Shown: positions 7,665 to 16,998 of the stretch, in pieces
Position numbering within the stretch: position 1 is the first letter of the stretch
Layout: each line of letters opens with the position of its first letter
Assembly (NCBI RefSeq): GCF_900101435.1
Contig: NZ_FMZH01000004.1
Span: 126,615-190,614, forward strand
Length of the DNA stretch: 64,000 nt
Direction: 5' to 3'
Source: Pedobacter soli
GTDB lineage: Bacteria; Bacteroidota; Bacteroidia; Sphingobacteriales; Sphingobacteriaceae
The notes under the pieces: generated by a model
The model's input: only the letters and a program-made list of their open reading frames with translations
Database searches by the model: none
What the model was told of the DNA's origin: nothing
Position numbers and translations under genes: made by a program

Positions 7665-10600
7665 ATGCAAGAAGATCTAACCATACGTTTAAGGAAATCC
7701 TATAGTGACGAGATCATAGGGAGGGACCGTGAAAGTGATTTTGACAGGATTGCTGAGATGGCAGCTTTGATTTGTGAATGCAAAATTGCATCCATTTCCT
7801 TTTCAGATGGTACCCGGTTATGGCATAAAGCAGTGAAGGGCCTGGTTGCAACAGAAATAGCTGCAATCTCTGACTTTTGCGAATATCCCCTCATTTCAGG
7901 TGAAGTTTATATCGTAGCAGACACCTTTTCCGATCAACGTTTTAAAGGTCATCCCGATTTGGGAGATGAAAAAACGATAAGGTGTTATTTCGCTTATCCC
8001 TTAAAAGATAAAAACGGGATTGTATTGGGAGCTTTATCGGTTATGGATACGGTTCCCAAAAATATCACAGCTGCTCAGCAAAAGTTGCTTGCTATGTTGG
8101 CAGAAGGGATTACCTCACTCATTCAGGGTAGGCTTAAAAGAGCTGAAAACAGGAATATTGGTCTGCTTTTCGAGCAATCAGACGATCTGATTTGTATTCT
8201 GGACCGGAATCTGAAATTTAAGCGGATGAACCCAAGTTTCGATAAAAAATTAGGGTGGACTGAGCAGGAACTTTTCCATAAAACAATTCTTGACATTGTT
8301 CCTGAAGATGGTTTAGAACAAGCCGGCAGCATTTGGAGCAATCTGAAAAACCGTGTACAAGGAGATGATCCTACGCATCAGCTAGCAACAAAAGATGGTG
8401 GGTTCAGGATGATTGAGTGGACGGCTACTGTTGAGGAAATTAACGGTGATGTATTCGCCATTGGCCGGGACGTAACTGCCGAAATGGAAAAGAACCAGGC
8501 TTTAAAGGTGAGCGAGCAGAAATTAAAAGCATTTTTTGAAAGCTCGCAGGGATTAATGTGTACGCATGATGTAGCAGGAAACCTGATTTCGTTAAATCCT
8601 GCCGGGGCCAGATCGCTCGGATACCGCAGGTCGGAGTTGATTACTAAAAGCCTTTTTGATATTATTCCAGCCGAAAGACATCCAAATTTACGCGATTATC
8701 TGAGAGATATAGTTGAAAAGGGGCATTCTACCGGTTATATGATTATTAAGCGTAAATCGGGCGAAGAGCGTTTATGGCTATATTCTAATATCCTCCAGAA
8801 AGACCTCCAGGGCGAACCTTACATCGTTGGCAATGCAGTAGATATCACAGATCAGAAAAAACTGGAAGCCGATTTGATCCATACCAAAAACCAGCTCGAA
8901 GAAACCAGCAGTTTGGCAAGAATAGGGGGTTGGGAGCTTAATCTTAAAGATCAACAACTCCATTGGTCAAAAATAACCCGCGAAATCCACAGTGTACCTG
9001 AAAGTTTTATCCCTACCATAGATAATGCCATTGATTTTTATCCGCCTGGCCCCAACAGAGATAAATTACAGCAAGTGATTGATGAATGTCTGCGCAGTGG
9101 CAAGGAATATGATGAAGAGCTCCAGATTACCGATTTCAAAGGTCGCGATATTTGGGTAAGGGCCATAGGTAAAGCTGAAATGGAAAACGGCGCTCCGGTG
9201 AGGATGTATGGTACCCTGCAGGATATTGATGTATATAAACGTGCGCAGCTTGAAGTTATAGAATCGAAGAAATTGCTCGATGAGGTACTCTCTGCAGCTA
9301 CTGGTGTGAGTATTATTGCAACCGACCTTGAAGGAACAATTACAGTTTTTAATAAAGGCTCAGAACGAATGCTGGGTTATACGGCCGATGAAATGGTCGG
9401 AAAACAAAGCCCAATCATATTTCATGACGAGAAGGAGGTAGAAGAAATTTGCGCCGATTTCAGTTCTGCCAGCAATACTGAAGTTTCGGGCTTTGGCTTT
9501 TACGCGCAATGTGCAGATAGCCCTGAAGAGGAAAGGATTTTCACCTTTATCACCAAAGACGCAAAGCGGGTACGGGTATCACTATCTATTACCGCTATTC
9601 AGAACAGTAATGGCGAAACGGTTGGGTATCTCGGTATTTCGGTAGATATTACCCATAAAGAGGCGATTCAACAGGAGTTGGCGCTCGAAAAAGCACTTTT
9701 GCTGGCTTTTATCGAAAATGCCCCGGCATCAGTGGCCATGGTTGATAACAATATGCAGTTTTTGATTGCGAGCCGTACCTGGATAAAAGCCTATACACAG
9801 ATTGAAGGTAGCATTAAAGGCTATTCTTATTATGAAGTGTTCCCCGAACTTTCACAAGAGCGTAAAGATGTGCATCAGGAAGTTTTAAAAGGGCGGACAA
9901 TTAAAAAAGATGAAGATGTTTATGTTGAACCTATAAATCACGGTTTACAACATATTGCCTGGGAAATGACCCCATGGTACACCGCAGATCAAGCTATCGG
10001 TGGCATGATGATCTTTACGCACGATATATCTGCCGCTGTACAGCACCGTCAGGAGCTAACTGCCGCCAGGTTACGTGCCGATATTGCCAATTTTGCCAAA
10101 TCAGAATTCCTGGCCAATATGAGCCACGAGATCAGAACGCCACTTAATGGGGTAATTGGTTTTACAGATCTGGTATTAAAAACACAGTTGAATGGTACCC
10201 AGCAGCAGTACCTGAAAATTGTTCATCAATCAGCAAACTCACTGTTGGGAATCATTAACGATATCCTTGATTTTTCAAAAATCGAGGCGGGTAAGTTTGA
10301 GCTCGATGTAGACCGCTGCGATCTTTATGAACTGGCCTGGCAGGCGAGCGATATAACCAATTATCAGATCCATACGAAGAACCTCGAGATGCTGTTAAAC
10401 CTCCATCCCGATCTGCCGAGATTTATCTGGGCTGATGCCATCAGGCTGAAACAGGTATTGATTAATTTGCTGGGCAACGCAGCCAAATTTACAAAAGAGG
10501 GCGAAATTGAGCTTAAAATAGAATCGCTGCAAAGCGAAGAAGATCATCACCTGATCAGATTTTCTGTTCGGGATACGGGGATCGGGATTGCAAAGGCCAA

Positions 10601-11996
10601 ACAGGCTAAAATTTTCGAAGCCTTTTCGCAGGAAGATTCGTCTACCACCAAGAAATACGGTGGAACAGGCCTTGGCTTAACCATCTCCAATAAATTGTTG
10701 CACATGATGGAAAGCCGGCTAAATCTGGAGAGTGAGCCGGGTGTAGGCAGTACCTTCTATTTTGATGTAAAGCTCCGTGCAGAGCAGGGAGGGCTGATTG
10801 AATGGATGGGGATGGAAAGCATCAGCAAGGTGCTGATTGTGGATGATAACGACAATAACCGGGCTATATTAACGGATATGCTTGCGCTGAAAAATATCGG
10901 CTCAGACCATGCTAAAAATGGCTTCGAGGCACTTCAGCTGCTGGCTGGTGAAGAAACCTACGATGCTGTTTTGCTGGATTACCACATGCAGTATATGGAT
11001 GGCCTGGAAACCGCTGCCAAAATCAGGGAGAATTTTTCTGATGATGTTGGAGAGATTCCTTTAATCCTTTTACATAGCTCATCAGACGATGGAAAGATTA
11101 TAAAAGCCTGCAACGATCTGCATATCGATAACCGTTTGCTCAAACCGATCAAAATGAACGATCTTTATCTGGCCTTAACCAGAATAAGGACCCGTGAAGC
11201 ATTTGATCAAAACAGGCCTTACGCTGCTTTGGCAAATCAGAGACAAAACCAGAATTACCGGTTCTTGATCATTGAAGACAATGCCGTGAACAGGTTTCTT
11301 ACGCGCTCGCTGCTGGAAGAATTATCGCCTGGAAGTATGGTAACTGAGGTAGAAAATGGCGTTTTAGGCGCTGAGCTTTGTCAGCAGCAAACCTTCGACC
11401 TTGTTTTTATGGATATCCAGATGCCTGAAATGAATGGATACGAATGCGCCCGTAAAATAAGATCGCAGGAAGTAGAAACAAGGGTGCCTATAATTGCCTT
11501 AACTGCGGCAAATGTAAAAGGCGAAAGAGAGAAAAGCCTTGCTGCCGGTATGGATGATTTTATTACCAAACCGGTTTTAGAAGAACATATTGCAACTATA
11601 CTCGATAAATGGCTGGTACGGCCTGCCGATCCGCTTACTGACGAAAATGATGACGGAAATACACCGAAATCACATTTTAATATCAGCAAGCTGGATTTAT
11701 ATTTTAAGGGCGATACGGTAAAGCTCCGTAAAATTATCAGAATAACAATTGATCAGCTGCATGCTGCACTTAAAGAATTAGACTGCCAAATCGGTACCGA
11801 AGACTGCGAGATCGTAATTTCACTGGCGCACAGGCTTTACGGCATGTCGAGCTCTGCAGGTCTCGAAAATCTGGCCTGGATTAGCGGACAGCTGCAAAAT
11901 ATCTCCTGTTCTGATGCTGCTTTCCCGCAGGTGGTCGATGAACTAAAGCTGGCAATTAAAGCTGCGCTTCCAATTTTGGAGGTGTATATTCAATAA
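7665..11996 (+). CDS. Large hybrid histidine kinase (GAF-multiPAS-HisKA-HATPase-REC-REC-Hpt)
   Basis: A 1443-residue cytoplasmic sensor. An N-terminal GAF domain (~10-155) is followed by about five PAS domains (~165-790), each ending in a PAC-like segment such as IVGNAVDITDQK or YLGISVDITHK. HisKA has phospho-His821 in FLANMSHEIRTPLNG. HATPase shows NLLGNAAKFT, DTGIGI and GGTGLGLT. Two receivers follow with phospho-Asp1105 (VLLDYHM) and Asp1250 (VFMDIQM), then an Hpt domain with His1389 (LAHRLYGM). No membrane span is evident. It lies 169 bp after the sugar transferase and before a strong terminator (12021-12058), so it is probably a separate transcript. Its ligand and DNA-binding partner are unknown; no output regulator is adjacent. 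Confidence 0.92.
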   Translation: MQEDLTIRLRKSYSDEIIGRDRESDFDRIAEMAALICECKIASISFSDGTRLWHKAVKGLVATEIAAISDFCEYPLISGEVYIVADTFSDQRFKGHPDLGDEKTIRCYFAYPLKDKNGIVLGALSVMDTVPKNITAAQQKLLAMLAEGITSLIQGRLKRAENRNIGLLFEQSDDLICILDRNLKFKRMNPSFDKKLGWTEQELFHKTILDIVPEDGLEQAGSIWSNLKNRVQGDDPTHQLATKDGGFRMIEWTATVEEINGDVFAIGRDVTAEMEKNQALKVSEQKLKAFFESSQGLMCTHDVAGNLISLNPAGARSLGYRRSELITKSLFDIIPAERHPNLRDYLRDIVEKGHSTGYMIIKRKSGEERLWLYSNILQKDLQGEPYIVGNAVDITDQKKLEADLIHTKNQLEETSSLARIGGWELNLKDQQLHWSKITREIHSVPESFIPTIDNAIDFYPPGPNRDKLQQVIDECLRSGKEYDEELQITDFKGRDIWVRAIGKAEMENGAPVRMYGTLQDIDVYKRAQLEVIESKKLLDEVLSAATGVSIIATDLEGTITVFNKGSERMLGYTADEMVGKQSPIIFHDEKEVEEICADFSSASNTEVSGFGFYAQCADSPEEERIFTFITKDAKRVRVSLSITAIQNSNGETVGYLGISVDITHKEAIQQELALEKALLLAFIENAPASVAMVDNNMQFLIASRTWIKAYTQIEGSIKGYSYYEVFPELSQERKDVHQEVLKGRTIKKDEDVYVEPINHGLQHIAWEMTPWYTADQAIGGMMIFTHDISAAVQHRQELTAARLRADIANFAKSEFLANMSHEIRTPLNGVIGFTDLVLKTQLNGTQQQYLKIVHQSANSLLGIINDILDFSKIEAGKFELDVDRCDLYELAWQASDITNYQIHTKNLEMLLNLHPDLPRFIWADAIRLKQVLINLLGNAAKFTKEGEIELKIESLQSEEDHHLIRFSVRDTGIGIAKAKQAKIFEAFSQEDSSTTKKYGGTGLGLTISNKLLHMMESRLNLESEPGVGSTFYFDVKLRAEQGGLIEWMGMESISKVLIVDDNDNNRAILTDMLALKNIGSDHAKNGFEALQLLAGEETYDAVLLDYHMQYMDGLETAAKIRENFSDDVGEIPLILLHSSSDDGKIIKACNDLHIDNRLLKPIKMNDLYLALTRIRTREAFDQNRPYAALANQRQNQNYRFLIIEDNAVNRFLTRSLLEELSPGSMVTEVENGVLGAELCQQQTFDLVFMDIQMPEMNGYECARKIRSQEVETRVPIIALTAANVKGEREKSLAAGMDDFITKPVLEEHIATILDKWLVRPADPLTDENDDGNTPKSHFNISKLDLYFKGDTVKLRKIIRITIDQLHAALKELDCQIGTEDCEIVISLAHRLYGMSSSAGLENLAWISGQLQNISCSDAAFPQVVDELKLAIKAALPILEVYIQ

Positions 11997-12351
11997 CAAA
12001 TTTTAACCGCTTAAAAAAAGAAAGCCTTTAAATCTGAGATTTAGGGGCTTTTGTGTTTCGGCTTAAATCATACTAAACCTAATTTGTTGTGCTGTTAATG
12101 CTTGAGCTGATTTTTCTTATGCCAATATCGCTCAATGATTTGATGAAATAATTAAACATTCAAACAAATAAAAAAGCGCTATTTGAAATCAACCAAATAT
12201 CCCATCCATGTGTACAATTCATAGCCTTCAACAAGCTTTTAAACAGGTATATATCAAAGCTTTTTATCCTGTCTCCAGCAGGTTTGCAGAATAGTCACCG
12301 ATCTTTATTATTTTAGACACACTAAACAAGTAGTAAACAAATCAAACACAA
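11997..12351. other. 355-bp gap: terminator and promoter region of the GH36/GH20 pair
   Basis: No gene is seen. It contains the kinase terminator (12021-12058), an AT-rich stretch, and a possible Bacteroidota-type promoter formed by TTTG at 12283-12286 and TATTTTAG at 12309-12316, spaced 22 nt apart, leading to the ATG at 12352. Confidence 0.45.
12021..12058 (+). terminator. Rho-independent terminator after the large hybrid kinase
   Basis: The arms AAAGCCTTTAAATC and GATTTAGGGGCTTT pair over 14 positions (two as G-U) around a 3-nt loop, followed by TGTGTTT. The sequence closely resembles the terminator at 16946-16978. Confidence 0.75.
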
Positions 12352-14556
12352 ATGAAACTGAGAAAATTACCGATTTTATTATTAACGCCATTAATTTTTA
12401 GCGGGATGCCCAGGGCATTTACGCAAAATATTCCGATACAGGATTGGCTGGTTAAACCTGTGGCTGCCAAAGCCCAGGTGATTAAAAGTACCGATGGAAA
12501 AGATCTTGTTTTACAAAACGGACTGGTGAAACGCGTTTTCAGGCTTTCGCCCAATCTGGCCTGCATCGATTATACCAATTTAAGCACTGGTCAGCAATTG
12601 TTACGATCGGTGAGGGAAGAAGCCCGATTAACCATTAACGGCAAAACATACAACATAGGCGGACTAACCGGGCAAACAGAAAAGGCCTATTTACTACCCG
12701 AGTGGGTTGATGGATTTAAAGCCGGTGCAATCGATTTTAGATATGTTAGCTATGATGTTAAGCCCATTACACCGCGCATAAAATGGAACGATAACCGTTT
12801 TTGGTCACTGGCGGCCAAACCCGCGACTGGTAAAACAGTTTCCTTTTTGTACAAGCCACAGGCAGAAGAACTTAGCGGGCTGGAAGTTAACGTGATATAT
12901 GAAATTTATGATGGTATTTCGCTCATTGTGAAGTCGTTAAAGGTTGAGAATAAAGGAGCCAAACTGTTTAAAATAGATCAGGTGGTGAATGAAGTTTTGG
13001 GCATGGTAGAAGAAGAAAGTTCGGTAGAAGGGAATTTCGAAATCATGAAGAAACCCAGCGGAATTTATTTTGAAACCAATTACGCCTTTAATAATTCGAT
13101 GAATTATGCCAATAGTGATCAAACCACACATTGGAAAGCCGATTCTACCTATACCTCACAGGTACATTACCGTTATCAAACGCCTGTACTTTTAGAAATT
13201 TACCCAGAAAAAGCCAAAGGGATTGAATTGAAGGCAGGTGCTACGCTTAATTCCGTTCGTACACACGAATTGCTGATGAACAGGGATGACAGGGAAAGCT
13301 GTGGGCTGGCTGTTCGGAAAATGTACCGTACGGTAGCACCCTGGACCTCGGCCAATCCTATATTTATGCATTTGGTATCGAAGAATGAAAATCAGGTACG
13401 TACCGCCATTGATCAATGTGCAGCCACAGGTTACGAAGCACTTATTGTTAGCTTTGGCAGTAACTTAAACATGGAAGATACCACGCAGGCAAACCTGAAT
13501 AAATGGAAAGCACTTGCTGATTATGCTCACAGTAAAAATATAAAAATTGGCGGCTATTCTTTATTTAGCTCCAGAAGTATAAGTCCGGATGACGATGTGG
13601 TTGATCCTAAAACGGGTAAACCAGGAGGTGCCTTTTTTGGCCATGCGCCTTGTTTTGGAAGCAAGTGGGGGCTTTGGTATCGCGATAACATTAAAAATTT
13701 CTATACCCAAACCGGTTTCGATATCTGGGAAAATGATGGTCCTTATCCGGGCGATGTTTGTGCTTCGACCACACACCCGGGGCATACAGGTTTAGATGAT
13801 TCGCAATGGAAACAAATGGAAATCCAGAAAGAATTATATACCTGGCTTAATGAAAAAGGGGTTTACATTAATGCGCCCGACTGGTATTTTTTAGATGGTA
13901 CCCATAAAATTGGTTTAGGCTACCGCGAGGTGAATTTTTCTTTGCCCAGAGATCACCAGAAAATACTTAACCGGCAGAATATCTTCGATGCAACCTGGAT
14001 TAAAACACCATCGATGGGCTGGGGTTTTGTGCCACTTACACAATATCAGGGCGGAGGAAGCGCAGCAACATTAGAACCGCTTGCCGAGCACTTAAAAGAT
14101 TATGAGCAGTTAATGGTGCAGTATTATGGTGCTGGTGTGCAGGCTTGCTATCGTGGCCCGCGTTTATACGATACCGAAGAAACCAAACAAACCGTTGTAA
14201 ACGTAATTAACTGGTACAAAAAGTACCGCAATATCCTCAATTCGGATGTAATCCACTTACGCCGTGCCGATGGACGCGATTGGGATGGCATATTACATGT
14301 TAATCCCGATCAGAAAGAAAAAGGTTTAATGATGTTGTACAACCCCACCAAAGAAAAAATAACAAGAACCATTAAAGTGCCTTTGTATTATACCGGCTTA
14401 ACCGACATGGCAAAGGTTAAAGAAAAAGAAGGCAGCTTTAAAAACTATAAATTAAACAGAGATTATACCATCGACCTCACGTTTACGATCGCACCGGAGA
14501 GCTATACCTGGTTTGTAATAGAAGGATCAACCAGTACTAAAACATCTGCTTTATAA
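12352..14556 (+). CDS. Exported GH36-like glycosidase (alpha-galactosidase-like)
   Basis: A 734-residue protein with a Sec signal peptide (KLPILLLTPLIFSGMPRAFTQ, cleavage near residue 25). The N-terminal ~300 residues look like the beta-sandwich of clan GH-D melibiases. The central part has barrel-like segments: YEALIVSFGSNLNMED, a KWKALADYAHSKNIKIGGYSL block typical of the strand where these enzymes read GLY, and GFDIWENDGPYPGDVC, whose Asp would be the candidate nucleophile. A small beta domain closes the chain. It starts a two-gene unit with the GH20 gene, 9 nt downstream. Specificity is unproven; the divergent catalytic motif means a substrate other than alpha-galactose is possible. Confidence 0.65.
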   Translation: MKLRKLPILLLTPLIFSGMPRAFTQNIPIQDWLVKPVAAKAQVIKSTDGKDLVLQNGLVKRVFRLSPNLACIDYTNLSTGQQLLRSVREEARLTINGKTYNIGGLTGQTEKAYLLPEWVDGFKAGAIDFRYVSYDVKPITPRIKWNDNRFWSLAAKPATGKTVSFLYKPQAEELSGLEVNVIYEIYDGISLIVKSLKVENKGAKLFKIDQVVNEVLGMVEEESSVEGNFEIMKKPSGIYFETNYAFNNSMNYANSDQTTHWKADSTYTSQVHYRYQTPVLLEIYPEKAKGIELKAGATLNSVRTHELLMNRDDRESCGLAVRKMYRTVAPWTSANPIFMHLVSKNENQVRTAIDQCAATGYEALIVSFGSNLNMEDTTQANLNKWKALADYAHSKNIKIGGYSLFSSRSISPDDDVVDPKTGKPGGAFFGHAPCFGSKWGLWYRDNIKNFYTQTGFDIWENDGPYPGDVCASTTHPGHTGLDDSQWKQMEIQKELYTWLNEKGVYINAPDWYFLDGTHKIGLGYREVNFSLPRDHQKILNRQNIFDATWIKTPSMGWGFVPLTQYQGGGSAATLEPLAEHLKDYEQLMVQYYGAGVQACYRGPRLYDTEETKQTVVNVINWYKKYRNILNSDVIHLRRADGRDWDGILHVNPDQKEKGLMMLYNPTKEKITRTIKVPLYYTGLTDMAKVKEKEGSFKNYKLNRDYTIDLTFTIAPESYTWFVIEGSTSTKTSAL

Positions 14557-14565
14557 CATCTATTT

Positions 14566-16923
14566 ATGAAATTAAAAACAAGTTTAAACAAGCAAATCAG
14601 CGCCGTAAAGATAACCGGAGCGCTGCTTTGTGCACTATTCATGGGCAATAGCGTATATGCCCAGGAAGAACAAAAACTAACAGCTGCCGATTCTACAGCA
14701 TTTAAAACTGTTATTTCAGCTCTGTCTATTCCTGGTCAGCTGGCGCCTGGCACCCGTCAGCTGGTGCTGCCTAAACCGGCTTCTGGCTATACACTTTCAC
14801 TCTATGGATCGAGCAGAAAAACGGTAATAGATGTAAAAGGAAAAGTTTATGAGCCCTTAACCGATTGCGAAGTTGAGTTGGTATTGAGGCTAAGGAACAC
14901 CGAAAATAACCGTGCTTACGAATTTCAGCAAACTGTTAAAGTGCCCGGGAAATACCGCCCCCAGACCGGCGAAAATGCACAGCCCTTTGTTATTCCTACT
15001 TTGCGGGAGTGGAAAGGTGGAAGTGGTCATTTCAAATTGCTGGCAAACAGCAGAATCATTGTTGATCCGAAAGCTAAAAAACTTTTAACGCCGGCAGCAG
15101 AAATTTTACTGAAAGATTTGAAACAATTAACCGGCTACAAAACTTTAAATATAGGTGCAGGAAAAGCTAAAGCAGGTGATATTGTGCTCCATATTAATGC
15201 GGCGGAGCAAAATCTTGGAGAAGAAGGTTATACGCTTAATATCGATCAAACGATTCAAATTAACGCCCCATATTACAAAGGTGCTTTTTGGGCTACCCGA
15301 ACCATTTTGCAATTGCTGGAGCAAGATCCCGCACATAACCAGATTGTTAAAGGTGTTACGCACGATTACCCTAAATACGAAGTAAGGGGTTTTGTGCTCG
15401 ATGTAGGCCGTAAGTTTTTTACGCTCGATTTCCTGAAACACTATGTGAAAATGATGGCTTATTATAAAATGGGCGATTTTCATATTCACTTGAATGATAA
15501 TGGATTTAAGCAGTTTTTTGGCGATGACTGGAGCAAAACCTATTCAGCATTCAGGCTCGAAAGTACTACTTACCCCGCACTAACTTCTAAAGATGGCTAT
15601 TATACCAAAGCTGATTTTAAGGAATTGCAAAAAACCGCACAACTGTATGGTATACGCATTATCCCGGAAATTGATGTGCCTGCGCATGCACTGGCTTTTA
15701 CCAAAGTGTTCCCTGAAATTGGAAGTAAGGCTTATGGAATGGATCATTTAGATATCAGTAATCCGAAAACTTACGATGTGATCGATAATGTTTTTAAAGA
15801 ATATATTGGCGGAAAAGATCCTGTATTTGTGGGCGCTGAAGTACACATCGGTACCGACGAATATGCCAAAAAGGAAGCTGAAAGTTTCAGGGCATTTACC
15901 GATCATTATATCAGGTATGTAAAAGGCTTTGGTAAAAGGGTACGACTTTGGGGCGCATTAACCCATGCTCAGGGCACAACGCCGGTAACTGCCGATGATG
16001 TAACTATGAATGCCTGGTACAATGGTTATGCAGAACCTAAAGAAATGGTGCGTTTGGGTTACGATCAGATCAGTACGCCTGATGGATGGCTCTATATTGT
16101 GCCCGCTGCCGGTTATTACTATGATTTTCTGAATGTTAAACGGCTTTATAATAGCTGGGAACCCAATCAGATTGGCAACGTAGTCTTTCCGATGGGACAT
16201 CCTAAAATCAGAGGCGGTATGTTTGCTGTATGGAATGACCATGTAGGAAACGGAATTACCATGAAAGATGTGCACCAAAGAACCTTTCCGGCAATGCAGG
16301 TGCTGGCAGAGAAAATGTGGACTGGTAAAACCAATCAATCTAACTGGGATAATTTTACACAAAATGCTACACATGTAGGCGAAGGACCGGGATTGAACAT
16401 GCGGGCTATAGTTCCTGCCGTTGGGGCCGATTCGCTGGTTTACCAAGATCGACTGGTTAGAAAACAAGCCAGATCTATTGCTTTGCCTTTATATGAAATT
16501 GGCTATCCGTATAGCGTTGCCTTTACCTTGCAGGCACCAACTGCAAGTGTTGATAGTGTTACCCTGTTTAAATCAGATAATGCAAATGTGTATTTGCTTA
16601 AACAAGATGGTTTAAAACTGGGTTTTAGCCGCGAGAATTATACCGATGTTTTCGATTTTAACTTTGAAGCTGGCAAAGCTTATAAAATTGTAATCACCGG
16701 TAATGAAAAAGGTACCTGGATTTATGTAGACGGAAAGCTGGTTCAAAAAATGGAAGGTAAAAAAATCAGTTTTACCAATACCAAAGATAAAATGAACCGG
16801 ATGCAAACGCTGGTATTTCCTTTAAAGCAGGTAGGCGATACCAATAAAGGCGGCTACGGATTGGTATCTGATCTCAAGGTTTACAATAAACGATTAAATG
16901 AATCGGCAATAGCGGGTTTATAA
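14566..16923 (+). CDS. Exported GH20 beta-N-acetylhexosaminidase with C-terminal LamG domain
   Basis: A 785-residue exoglycosidase with a signal peptide ending around VYAQ (residue ~33). A GH20b-like support domain (~150-265) precedes the barrel, recognised by YEVRGFVLDVGRKFF, MGDFHIHLNDNGF and IRIIPEIDVPAHA. The catalytic Asp-Glu pair is Asp431-Glu432 in HIGTDEY, where many family members have HxGGDE. The last ~165 residues form a concanavalin-like LamG domain (YVDGKLVQKMEG). The family removes terminal GlcNAc or GalNAc by substrate-assisted catalysis in the periplasm or on the surface. The start lies 9 nt after the GH36-like gene, so the two are co-transcribed and probably act on one glycan. 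Confidence 0.87.
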   Translation: MKLKTSLNKQISAVKITGALLCALFMGNSVYAQEEQKLTAADSTAFKTVISALSIPGQLAPGTRQLVLPKPASGYTLSLYGSSRKTVIDVKGKVYEPLTDCEVELVLRLRNTENNRAYEFQQTVKVPGKYRPQTGENAQPFVIPTLREWKGGSGHFKLLANSRIIVDPKAKKLLTPAAEILLKDLKQLTGYKTLNIGAGKAKAGDIVLHINAAEQNLGEEGYTLNIDQTIQINAPYYKGAFWATRTILQLLEQDPAHNQIVKGVTHDYPKYEVRGFVLDVGRKFFTLDFLKHYVKMMAYYKMGDFHIHLNDNGFKQFFGDDWSKTYSAFRLESTTYPALTSKDGYYTKADFKELQKTAQLYGIRIIPEIDVPAHALAFTKVFPEIGSKAYGMDHLDISNPKTYDVIDNVFKEYIGGKDPVFVGAEVHIGTDEYAKKEAESFRAFTDHYIRYVKGFGKRVRLWGALTHAQGTTPVTADDVTMNAWYNGYAEPKEMVRLGYDQISTPDGWLYIVPAAGYYYDFLNVKRLYNSWEPNQIGNVVFPMGHPKIRGGMFAVWNDHVGNGITMKDVHQRTFPAMQVLAEKMWTGKTNQSNWDNFTQNATHVGEGPGLNMRAIVPAVGADSLVYQDRLVRKQARSIALPLYEIGYPYSVAFTLQAPTASVDSVTLFKSDNANVYLLKQDGLKLGFSRENYTDVFDFNFEAGKAYKIVITGNEKGTWIYVDGKLVQKMEGKKISFTNTKDKMNRMQTLVFPLKQVGDTNKGGYGLVSDLKVYNKRLNESAIAGL

Positions 16924-16945
16924 GTTAATTCGCTAAACCAAATAA

Positions 16946-16978
16946 AAAGCCTTTAAATCTTGCGGTTTAAAGGCTTTT
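16946..16978. terminator. Bidirectional terminator between convergent GH20 and oxidoreductase genes
   Basis: AAAGCCTTTAAATC and GGTTTAAAGGCTTT form a strong stem with a TTGC loop region, followed by TGTGTTTTT on the plus strand and preceded by A residues for the minus strand. It shares the left arm and the GGCTTTTGTGTTT tail with the terminator at 12021-12058. Confidence 0.8.
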
Positions 16979-16998
16979 GTGTTTTTCGTATTTGAAAG

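Noticed and set aside
15958..16467. 169-residue minus-strand open frame
   Set aside because: It lies wholly inside the GH20 gene on the opposite strand and has no recognisable domain; a shadow frame.
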